Positions 41,095 to 64,000 of a DNA stretch of 64,000 nt are shown here, piece by piece. Both the position numbers and the translations under genes were made by a program. The notes under the pieces were generated by a model. It had not been told where the DNA came from. It did no database searches and was given only the letters and a program-made list of their open reading frames with translations. This DNA is from Monarcha castaneiventris obscurior (Eukaryota; Chordata; Aves; Passeriformes; Monarchidae). How positions within the stretch are numbered: the first letter of the stretch is position 1; every line of letters begins with the position of its first letter. The stretch spans positions 940,001-1,004,000 of the forward strand of contig JAMPIT010000682.1 in the NCBI GenBank assembly GCA_026261815.1, given 5' to 3'.

Positions 41095-41940
41095 AGAGGT
41101 CAGTAATGTGCTATGTGACTTGTGTCTAACTTGTGACACCCACAGGTCTGTGGGGCCAGATGGGATCCACCCCAGGATATTGAAGGAGCTGGTGGAAGGC
41201 CTCACTTCCATCCCTTCACCAGCAGTCCTGGCAAACCAGGAGGGTCCCAGGTGACTGGAAGTTGGCAAATGTGACATGACCTTCACGATGCCCAAAAGAA
41301 GGGTCTGGGGAAGGCCAGTGGGGTGAGGTACAACAGTGTGAAGTGCTGGGTCCTGCCCTTGGGTCCCTTCAGCCCCCTGCAGCTGCAGGCTGGGGCAGAG
41401 GGGCTGGAAAGCTGGGAAAGGCCCTGGGGGTGCTGGTGGCAGCAGCTGGACACAGCCCAGGGGTGCCCAGGTGGCCGAGAAGGCCAATGGCCCCTGGGCT
41501 GTGCCAGCCGTGGTGTGGCAGCAGGAGCAGGGCAGTGCCCGTCCCTGTGCTGGGCCTGCTGAGGCCACACCTCGAGTGCTGTGTCCACTTCTGGGCCCCT
41601 CATGACAAGGAATTGAGGGGCTGGAGTGTGTCCAGGGAAGGGAATGGAGCTGGGAAGGGTCTGGAGCCCCAGGAGGGGCTGAGGGAGCTGGGAAAGGGGC
41701 TCAGGCTGGAGAAAAGGAGGCTCAGGGGGGACCTTGTGGCTCTGCACAAGTCCCTGACAGGAGGGGGCAGCCGGGGGGGGTCGGGCTCTGCTCCCAGGGA
41801 ACAGGGACAGGAGGAGAGGGAACAGCCTGGGCCAGGGGAGGCTCAGGTTGGGTTATTTGGGAAAATTTCTTCACTGAAAGTGTTGCCAGACATTGGAAAA
41901 GCCTTCCTGGGGAAGTGGTGGAGCCAGCACCCCCAGTATA
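41095..41940 (+). mobile_element. CR1 LINE with large internal deletion
   Basis: The 5' part reads VGPDGIHPRILKELVEG, a conserved upstream block of CR1 ORF2. The sequence then jumps at about 41300 straight to the segment RYNSVKCWVLPLGPFSPLQ, which normally lies several hundred residues later. The whole reverse-transcriptase core present in the copy at 3.8-4.3 kb is therefore missing. From 41340 to 41810 it is nearly identical to 4330-4790, so both belong to the same subfamily. It lacks the last part of the CR1 tail, stopping near 41940. Confidence 0.9.
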
Positions 41941-43884
41941 AGAAAGTTTTAAGTCACCAATCTATGTTCACCTATTACCTACATGCATCACATGCCTTAT
42001 GTTTTTTTATTTTAAAATTTTCAGCAGCTCTGCTTGTGCGCTAGCAAAAGAACTGTCCTTGGCTTCAGCTGAAGCAGGACACAGCAGATTTATGCAGGTG
42101 TTTGTGCTCAGCAGAGAGAGACACACCAGATACACTCAGCTGCTCTATCTGCAACCCCTCACATGGGAGTCTGGCACCTCTTGTGATTTCCCTTTCTTTT
42201 TTTTTTTTTGGCCTTGGTATCCTTCAAGTGGGTAGTTACAGGATGGCTTTCAGGGCAGCTCACCTCCCTTTCAGAGATGTACACAGAAGAAAATATGCAG
42301 TCAAGGATTACACATCCAAAATGTAAAACGCCAAAATGCTTTCAGCCCAGTACCTGGCACATGCAACCCATAAAATAATATGGAATTACAGCACTAAAGG
42401 TGATTATGAATAGTGCTAAATGCAAGCACACAGGCAAGACATATAGAGTTACATCCTTTAGCAAGAAACATTTCTCTCTCACTATACAAACTTAAGAAGA
42501 AGATATGCACTGAAACGGTATTACTTTATCTGGTTTATTCACACCAGATTATTAAAATTTTCTAGAGTTTTCCCCTACAAGCAGCAATTTTCTGAGTAGG
42601 TACTCTGAATGGTTTAAAAAAACCCTCAGCAACAACACGTCTTTCATTAAAATCTAAATTTAAAGGTAATTAGGCAATGCCACAGCTGGAAGGATACAGC
42701 AGAGGCAGGATGTTCTGCTCAAGTCCATCCTGAAAATATGTGTCAACACTGTCTGGAAGGATCTGCTCTCACAGAATGGTGTTTATTCAGCTCTTCTTTC
42801 TAATGCCCAATGAGTTCAGCTGGCACCAAGCAGAAGGGTGGGTTTGATCACAGCCAATGAGTGGACAGATTAATTTCTGGGGAAATTTTGGGCAGCATTT
42901 GAACTCTCAGTTCTCAAAACTAAGAGAAATCTGCAAGCTTAGGTTTCTGTGGGCTTTATGAAACTACTTTTTATATGTGGATTCAAACCCAATTTGTTTG
43001 TTTTGCCAGAACTCAAAACAAACTGTGAAGAAAACACTTTTTTTCCCTTTTCAATTAAGAGTATGGGAGCAATGATTTGGTAATAAGACAGTTTTACAGA
43101 ACCTGGAAAAAATCTCTCATTATCTGCTGGCTTTCAATGAAATAAAATCAAAATCATGAAAACATGGAGCTACCTTATCAGCCCACATGAACTGCTGTTT
43201 CCACTTATGTTAATAAAACAACACTGATTTAAACTAGCAAAGGACTGAGACTAAAACCAGTCGTGCTTCATTCCACAAAAAAATGAGAGGTGGGCTTCCT
43301 TATCCAGAAAACAGAGAGAAAATTGCAACTAGGGAATATAAACAGGCTTCAGTGTGAGGAAACTAAGAATAGCATAATAAATTAAACAGATAATTCAAAA
43401 ACGCTGTAGAGGTCTTTTGTGGGCCAAATGATAGTATTTTCTCTTTCACAGCAGGAGAAACTTCCCTACTAGAAATGAATCCAAGAAAAGGCAGCACTCT
43501 GTTTCCTTTGTCTAAAAGTGCATTCAAACCCATGACTTTATGCAATTAATGTGTGGACTTTGCCAATACTGCTTCGTGTGCATCAGATAATGGGACAAAG
43601 CTTACAATGCTTATGTTATCAAACTTACAGCCTTCTAAATATTGGGATGTGCATTTTTGAAAATACTCTGAGAACCACAGACCAGAAAATAACCAGGTAA
43701 CACTGCAATTATTGATTACAGCCACTACCATTAAGTTAAAAATACTCTCCTGCCCTTTCCTCTTCTGACACAGGCCTGTTGTTTTTTAGCTTTAATGCAT
43801 TTTATGAAAATAACTGATTTCAGTATCTGCCTTGCATGTGTGTAACTCTTTTATCCCACAGCAACATCCCAAGTCCACCACTTT

Positions 43885-43955
43885 TATTAGTATAATTATA
43901 ATTATTTTATTCTATTATATTATTTATTACATATTATTGTTATTATATAACTGAT
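43885..43955. repeat. AT-rich TAT/ATT low-complexity tract
   Basis: About 70 bp of irregular ATTATT and TATTAT units. Confidence 0.8.
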
Positions 43956-44809
43956 CTGCCTGGGAATTCTTTCTAAGCCTGCTGCTCTGCCAGTATTGTT
44001 TTTCACCTCTTGTTGGATGGCACAGCTATTCAGAATCCCACTACTGGTCAAAACACACAAAACTCAACTTCCTGCACTTTTCCAAGAACCTGCAGAACAT
44101 TCAGCACTTACTTTGCAACAGTTGCTTCTGCGAGATTAAGGATTACATAATGAAAACGACCCCTGAGTACTGTGCATTCAATGTGTCACTGTAAAAGCAG
44201 ATAAAACAGATGATACTTGAGGGAAAAATAAATTAGGGTCCTTCTCACAGCGGTGAACTCAAATGCAAGGCATGAATACACAAATATTCAGGCTAAGGCA
44301 AGTGAAAACTTTCAAAACTCAAAAGAACTCTTGATGGAATACAAAACTAAGCTGAGAGAGGTACTCGATTGAGTGGTTCAATGCATTATTCACAACACAG
44401 CTACAGCAGTAGTTATTTTTTAGTTTGATCTTTATCAAATACAGGCTGTTTGCACTGACCTGACAAAATAAGATTAAAACAAATTTGAAAGTTTTGATGC
44501 ATAATTTCCAAAACCAGATTTTTTAATTAAAAAAAAAAAAATCACATTCGTGACTCGTGTCACGGAGCATCCTTTAACAGGAAGCATGTTTTTATGGTTA
44601 ACACCAAAAACCGCCGGGCATAACACAGAATTCCATGTAACTTTGTATTAAAGCAGCCAACATAACCTTAGAAAACCAACTCACCTCACCTGCTTTCTCC
44701 TTCGCTTCTGTGAGGTACTTCCCTGTTTTACAGAGAAGGCCACAGCTACATTTGCTCACTCATGCAGAATGCAAAGATGGTTGGAAATCACTTTTTCAAC
44801 ACAAAATAC

Positions 44810-44815
44810 TTTATT
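44810..44815 (-). promoter_or_regulatory. Distal candidate polyadenylation signal
   Basis: AATAAA on the minus strand, followed downstream by AGTATTTTGTGTTG, which has the GT-rich character of a cleavage-stimulation element. It would give PRRC1 a 3' UTR of about 4 kb. The hexamer is common in AT-rich DNA, so this is only a candidate. Confidence 0.25.
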
Positions 44816-47509
44816 TTTTCCTGTAACCTTGATGCTACATCTCCTTTCATTCCAGTACACAGAAGAATTTCTGTGTTAGCTCAGAAGCAGCTGTTGAGTG
44901 ATTTTTTAGACCTGTTATTCCTCTGCAGCAATGTGTTACTCCCAATTAAATTAACAGGTCATAGTCTGGCCACTTTGCAGAATCAGCTGGCTGGAGCATC
45001 CAAAGCTTTGACAGAATTCTGCACAATGAGATGATAAATCAAACCAAGTGGCATGCATTCCTTTCAGGAACTCTAGATCTATTCACCATTATTTTTATAG
45101 GAATAGTTTTCCCTGAATTACATAACTATGGATGAGACTAAGCCATGAAATCAAAACTAAATGGCTCCAAGATTCACAATATCAAAATGTGAGTTCTTGA
45201 TAGGTTACAGACTTAATTGTCGAAGTCCAGTTTGAAGCTGTTCTACTCTTGCTTTCAAGTCTGCTAACAACTTTTCACAGGATACAGAATGTTCTAATTT
45301 ACTACTTGTACCTGTGTCTTCTAACAGTAGGAAATTAGGAAAACCTTTTTATTTTTTTAAATTTGCTTAGTCAAAATTATTAAACGTAATTGCAAACTAG
45401 ACACACAGATTTGTATGTTTCAGAGTGAACAGTATTCAATGATAATGTCTTATTTTCATCTGCAAAGTTGATGACTATGAAAAAAAAGGGGACACTTTTA
45501 CAAATATCCTTAAGAATTGTTATAAAAATTCTCCTTTTCACAGGTTTATACTTACAGAAGTCCTTCAGAAATCTCCCACTTGAAAAACACCCCCTAAAAA
45601 ACCTCCCCTATGCTGCATGGAGGGGTAAACATCAAAAGCAACTTGTAAACTTCATTAGACAGAAATACAGAATCACAACTGTGCTAAACATCTCTGCTGT
45701 GAGATTTGCATGTTTGTGTTTGTGCTGTACTAAAGCTGGCCAAAATTGAGAGTAGCAGACAGAAGTTATTCCATATTCCTCTCTTCTCAACCGCCCTCTA
45801 CCATCTCCTACATCCAGGACATTGAATAAAAGACAATTAAGCTCCTGTGCCTTTTCCTCCACTACACATTCCTATTTCTCTGGTACTCTCCTGGTTTCTT
45901 TCACATCCTTCCACAGTCTACTCTTTCCTTTGCCCTCTTCTGCCACTCCTCTCTATCTTGCCCAAACTGGGCAGGTGTCTAAAAAAAGTGATTGGTATTA
46001 TTTCTAAAAGCCTTTTGTTAAAGGAGAGCACCCTGGAAAGTGTATGAGCAGTTACTGAGGCTGTTTTGTTCCTGATTTTGGACCAAGATGTTCCACTAAA
46101 CTGTAATTGCTGTTCCATCAGACTACTCATGCCCCATCCCTTCTTCACAGACATTTAGGGCCAATCTTGAGGAGAACAGCTGGGTGAAAGCTCTCAGACT
46201 GATTTCAACAGAAATATGTGGGCGATTTTATATCCATGGTTTTTCAAACAGAGTCAAAGTATTCTGAGCAGTGCTGCAATGAAAAACTGAGGCCAGGCAC
46301 AGAGCAGTATCTTCTCAATAAAAGCAGCAGCAAGCGCAGAGCTAACGAGCTTTTTCCAGCATTTTAAAGAATCTCAGTTTAAGAACCTTTTAGATCTTCT
46401 TAATGTAATGAAAACTCAAGGAGCTTGGCTGTTTTTTATGTGACACACACTTTAAAAAATGGCAGTATACATACTGTAATACATACTAATACATATTGTA
46501 GCTTTCTTGACCTTTTCTGACACTCATATTGGAGCAAACTCAGCAGAAATGGCTTCTGCAGCAGCACCTACAGTGATGTGGCAGTTGAGAACTGTCTTCG
46601 TGTAGCAGCAGTCACATGTCCAATGTCTCTGCTTTTCCAAGTTGATCTCAATATAAATTTAACAGAGGATGGTGGTCTTACCTGGTGACCTTCCTCTTCT
46701 ATTATTGCCCACAACACAACCCTGGAGGCAGTGAAAAGCTGAACTGGTATTGTAACTTGGTGTAGAATTCAGCCATGTAACTCAGAACCTGAGCAAGGCC
46801 TCCACTCAGGAAGCAATTTCTGACTTTTTAGCCTCCCAGATCACAGCCCAGACATTCTTCCTTTCCTTGGCTTCTCAGGTCAGAAGCTGAGCTCGTGGTG
46901 TTCAAGTGAGGATGTTTTTTTTTAATACACCAGCAACTAATACTCCCCCAAAGGGAGAGAACTAAATGCTGGTTACCAAGTTGTGACATTTTAATTCTTG
47001 TGGGAGCTCTCAAAAATAAATCATCAGACCTTCACTGAGCCAGAGAAAAACCATTTCACTTGACCACATTGTCTTCTTCCACTCTTCTCACCTCTGAAAA
47101 AGTGAAGGCCAGGGCCAGGAAAGGGAGAAAGAACAGGGTCATTCCTCTTCAGTTTTAAGTCATGCCAGGGCACCTAAACCTACTGATGACTCCATGCTTT
47201 CTTCCTTTGCATCACGAAGGATGCTGCAAGCAAGGAATAAAAGAGCAGCATTCAACATATTATACACTGCAAACTGAAATTACAATACACACAAAGATGC
47301 CTTTACTGCTCAACGACAAACAGAAGTCTCTGTATCACCATTTTGGTTTAACAAAGAAAGCAGCAGTCCCAATGAGGAACCTTAAGACTGAGAGTTGGAT
47401 TCTGTTTGCTTGTTTAGTATGTGACTAATCTGCAATCTGACCACGTAAATACAATTTCAATAAAGAAATGTTCACCGTCTGTATTAAAAAACAAGCCTTT
47501 AAAGTAGAT

Positions 47510-48836
47510 GCAGTTCTCTAGGGAAAACATTTATTCAACTGCTTTACAGAGTAAGCCAATTAAGGCCAAATATATTACTTGGAAATAGACAGGCTTCCAC
47601 TGGGTACAAATATGAGCTGGCTTAACAGTATATTGTATACAAAATGTTCGTTGAAAGCATCTAAGAAAGGTAAAGGCGGAGCAATATAAGCTGAAAAAAC
47701 TGCTTCTTTAAGGCAAACAAAAAGTATTTTTTTATTCTTTGTTTCTTAAAAAAGTATTATTACCAAAATATTTTCTTCACAATTACTTCCATATTTCTAA
47801 ATAAAGATTTAAGATTGTGTGAGGATGGAGGATATTTATAGCCACAAAAAAAAAATCAGACACCACTGAAAACTTGTATGAGAAACAGTGAGCTCATGAC
47901 ATCAAGAAAGCATTTAGACTTAGAAGTGTTCAGAAAACCCAGAATAGCAAAGCAAGTGATGCACACATCACCGTTTTCCATAATCAAATTACTGACAACT
48001 GTAACTACATAGAAAAAATTACATAATTACATATAACAGATGGAGTTTGGAAGCACTGGAGTAAATAATGTTATTGAAACTGCTGAGATGATTTCATGTG
48101 GCAAGTGCAGTACCTGATCTAAAACCCACCGAAGCAACTTGAAATCTTGTCTGTGGTTCTTCAACTGGCCACAAATTTCATTACTCTTATGTAAAAAGCA
48201 GAAGGATGCAGCATAGAAAATGAGAATTCAGAATTATTTAGCAACGACTTCAACTAAGAGGGCATGGATTTGTGCTCTTCTTCAGCAGCTCACTGTTATG
48301 TGCTGTAGAGACTACTTGGCATTGCTCCTGAGAACTATATACAGACACCAAACCAATGAGGTGTTAAGTATCCCCTAAACACATGCCCCCAAAAAAACAC
48401 ATGTAATACAGAAGGTAGTCTCTCTGGATTGAAATGCGTATGTAACACACATGTTATGCTGTCAACATGTTTATATTACTAATATAATAGAAATAGCTAA
48501 ACAAATATCCCCTTTAGAAAGAATACTAACTAACTATCTCAGCAAATGCCTGGTAAGGTGTCACATCACAGCACATTCCCAGTTAAAAAACTGTAATGCT
48601 GCCTGGACCAGTCATAAATACATGTTTGTTTTATGAATCATCCTGGAAATCACACATTAGCTAAAAACTGCAATTGCTCACTTCCACTCCTGGAAATCAC
48701 CTTCACTTCTCAAGAAGCAGAAACGGTTTAAGAGTTAAAAATCACAAATCCGCGTCGCTGAGAACTGGAACACGCGGCCTTCACTTCAATCCCAGCCTGG
48801 ACCCCAGCGTGGCTTGGCGTGAGGGTGCCACTGCTG
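47510..48836 (-). other. PRRC1: Candidate PRRC1 3' UTR, end not resolved
   Basis: Sequence after the stop codon is AT-rich and non-coding. The minus strand carries an AATAAA at 47530-47535 followed by a T-rich stretch, which could end the transcript and give a 3' UTR of about 1.3 kb. Another AATAAA lies at 47731-47736 and a third, with a GT-rich sequence after it, at 44810-44815. Mammalian PRRC1 has a long 3' UTR, so the most distal site is a real alternative. Sequence alone cannot choose among them. Confidence 0.4.
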
Positions 48837-62092
<13,256 letters not shown>

Positions 62093-62666
62093 CTATAAAA
62101 ATAAGGGGGGAAAAAAAAAGAGAGAACAAAATAATATTAGAAGCCTAAATCTCAAGAGATTCAGTTATATAATTGTTCAGACATTTCACAAATAATTTTT
62201 GAACCAGTCTGGGTTTTTTCCTTCGAGGGGAATTTGAAACTTCTGCTTGAGTTTTCATACACCACCAATGTCACTCAATCCTTGGTGACAGTATCTTGTA
62301 AGACACATCTCTTCTTCTTGCATGGCCCTACTTGTCATTAGCGTAAAAAGATGAGTGAACATTTGACTACTGAGTTTACAGCAGCTGAAACCTGCCTCAG
62401 AAATTTCTGCCTAGTTCTGCTCTTCCTGATTGAGTGCTCCATCAACTGATGATGCAGGAAGAGCTCATCTTCAGGAATAAAACACACACTCCTAATGTTT
62501 GGGGGGCTGGGAGTTGTTTCAGAGGTGTGGCACTGTAAAATGGACTGAACACAAGGCAGCTCTCTCTTCTCAGGCACTTATATTCCTGATCCCTCTGCTT
62601 TCCCTGATTCAGTCAGATCCTCAGTTTATCCTTGGATAAGCCAATCTTCCTCTTTATAACCAAGTT

Positions 62667-62730
62667 TAGCCAAGAAACTAAGTTATTAGTTATTAGCCAA
62701 GAAATTAAGTTATTTAGCCAAGAAACTAAG
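62667..62730. repeat. 21-bp unit repeated three times
   Basis: The unit TAGCCAAGAAACTAAG starts at 62667, 62694 and 62715. The first two copies also share GTTATT at the end and are separated by six bases. The second copy has one C-to-T change. Confidence 0.92.
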
Positions 62731-62837
62731 AGATTGCCATGTTTGATGGCAGTACCATGTGGGACCAGCTTAAACATCTCACTGGCCTCATCCTAAACAC
62801 CAATCACAGTCAAATGATATGCTAATCACACTAATGC

Positions 62838-64000
62838 CATGGTCTCCAAACTTTGCCACACAAACTCATCAGCAAAAAAACTTGAGCATCCATTCCCCGA
62901 TGTAAATTTATTTATATATTGTTAACATGCACCTCTGTACCAGTATGTTACGTATATTACAAAACATACACAACAAAAATTTAAAAACGATAAGATAAAC
63001 ACAAATGGAAGAAGAAGAAATTTTTTAAAAGTACAAAACATTTTTTGCTTCCACTAAAAATTGTTTTGATAATATACTATCAATATATTATAGTACATTA
63101 ATAATGGCTAACATATGATACAATACAATAATTGATAGTGACTTTTTAGGGTGATCAGTGCAACTGAAGAAACCTCGTTTTACATCTTGGTTTAAGACCT
63201 CAGGATGCAGGAATCTGAAGGTTTGGTTCTACATTCAGACTGCTCTGATACTTGGGTTTAAGGGCTGGAAAAGACACCTCACAAAGATCCACATGGAAGA
63301 AGTGCCTTGCTGGCTGTGCTTGCTGTACCATGCTACTAATTTTCCACTCCCATCCACAAATCATGCAAAAGTTTTCTTTGAAATTTAGCTGGCTAATTTT
63401 CATGTTCCTTCATATCCATCAGGTGTCCTTGCAAAATGAATGTGCTATATTTCTGTATTTTTAACTAGTGTGTCCAAATTCCACAGAAGCTGTTGGAATA
63501 TGTTTACATAGGTCAGGAAATTCTCTTTGCAAACTGATGTCTACAGATCTGACAGTTTTTATGCAACACTTGCACTGGTTTTGGCTTCGGGAGTGAATAA
63601 CGATGGAAGTATTTCCAAATATCAGTTTTGGAAATGGTTTCTCAAAAACATGACTTTTTTCCAAAACTACTTCCTGTATCACTCCTTGTTGAAACGTCAC
63701 CTTTACCTGGATGGAAGAATTATGAGTGCCAATTTTTTTGAAAATATCAGCTAGGTACACTGCTGACAGCCTCTTGTCATCACAGAAAACATCAGCAAAG
63801 CTATCACAATTAAAGAAAAAAAACAAGTTCATGTCCACATCAAGTTCAACAACTCTTTTACAGACCTTGCCACTGGTGGCCAGCAAACCTCTGTGTCATA
63901 TAAAAAAAGAAAAAAATCTTTTATGGTCACCCCTCAGTACAAAATACTGTAAAAACATCTATTATTTAAAGGCCGTTTTTATAAAATTAACCTCACTGGT
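62838..64000 (-). mobile_element. hAT (Charlie-like) DNA transposon remnant, runs off window
   Basis: The left end, TGGTCTCCAAACTTTG starting near 62838, matches the terminal inverted repeat type of Charlie hAT elements (CAGTGGTCCCCAAACTTT). Two minus-strand frames inside carry decayed transposase. The one at 63461-63898 reads SGKVCKRVVELDVD, then LSAVYLADIFKKI, then LQREFPDLCKHI. The other, at 63200-63403, reads LCEVSFPALKPKYQSSLNVE, the hAT C-terminal dimerisation motif. Frameshifts and stops show that the gene is dead. The other end is past position 64000. The element lies in the PRRC1 intron upstream of exon 61706-62092, in the same orientation as the gene. Confidence 0.85.
63200..63898 (-). 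pseudogene. Decayed hAT transposase, C-terminal half
   Basis: The transposase fragment is split over two minus-strand frames. The upstream part (63898 to 63461) resembles the region after the catalytic core, with GKVCKRVVEL, FADVFCDDKRL and YLADIFKKI. The downstream part (63403 to 63200) carries the dimerisation domain, with DLCEVSFPAL and NLNVEP-like residues SLNVEPNL. In-frame stops occur just before 63886 and at 63461. Similar residues occur in domesticated vertebrate relatives such as ZBED5 and FAM200, but the stops argue against a host gene here. Confidence 0.8.

Larger units (their letters stand above)
41941..47509. other. Intergenic or distal PRRC1 3' UTR
   Basis: No coding frame stands out. 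If the polyadenylation signal at 44810 is used, the right-hand half of this stretch is PRRC1 3' UTR. The human neighbour in this direction, CTXN3, would appear as a single 80-codon minus-strand frame with one membrane segment; no such frame is present. Confidence 0.5.

Noticed and set aside
41343..42044. 233-codon plus-strand frame
   Set aside because: It lies over the CR1 GC-rich segment and runs out of it by chance; it is not the CR1 ORF2 frame throughout and has no domain.
1..48836. CTXN3, the expected neighbour of PRRC1
   Set aside because: No minus-strand frame has the single membrane segment and length expected of cortexin 3; it is probably outside the window.

Overview
This window looks like avian nuclear DNA. 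The dispersed repeats are dominated by CR1 LINE fragments, most of them 5'-truncated and ending in the short CR1 terminal repeat. There is one endogenous-retrovirus solo LTR of a type I associate with passerine birds, one decayed hAT DNA transposon, and long vertebrate-style GT-AG introns. A songbird is the best guess. PRRC1 and its human 5q neighbours map, as I recall, to the avian Z chromosome, so Z linkage is an inference and not something seen in the sequence.

The only protein-coding gene I can support is PRRC1 on the minus strand. Seven coding exons (62092 down to 48837) join in frame through six GT-AG introns and give about 408 residues up to the stop codon. The first coding exon, roughly the N-terminal 35-40 residues, and the promoter lie beyond position 64000. 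The encoded protein has a proline-rich N-terminal half and a C-terminal domain that resembles the DUF84/YjjX NTPase fold. The 3' UTR runs leftward from 48836 and its end is not fixed: AATAAA signals on the minus strand occur at 47530-47535 and 44810-44815.

Positions 1 to about 47500 are a gene desert, presumably the intergenic side between PRRC1 and its downstream neighbour (CTXN3 in human, which I did not find here). This part holds CR1 copies at 3838-5042, 7008-7748, 15117-15290, 31725-31880, 35050-35581 and 41095-41940. It also holds several microsatellites, including a 386-bp AAAAG array at 11541-11926, and a perfect 14-bp hairpin at 19720-19755. The rest is unremarkable AT-rich DNA with no reading frame I would call coding.

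The PRRC1 introns carry most of the informative non-coding structure. The last intron has a 622-bp solo LTR (49208-49829) flanked by the perfect 5-bp duplication TTTGC, and an antisense CR1 reverse-transcriptase fragment (50005-50440). Other introns hold a perfect three-copy 27-bp tandem repeat (52711-52791) and a 38-bp duplication (61547-61622). The upstream intron contains a 21-bp unit repeated three times (62667-62730) and a Charlie-like hAT transposon remnant from 62838 to the window edge.

I found no undescribed biological system. The findings below concern gene structure, transposon history and repeats.
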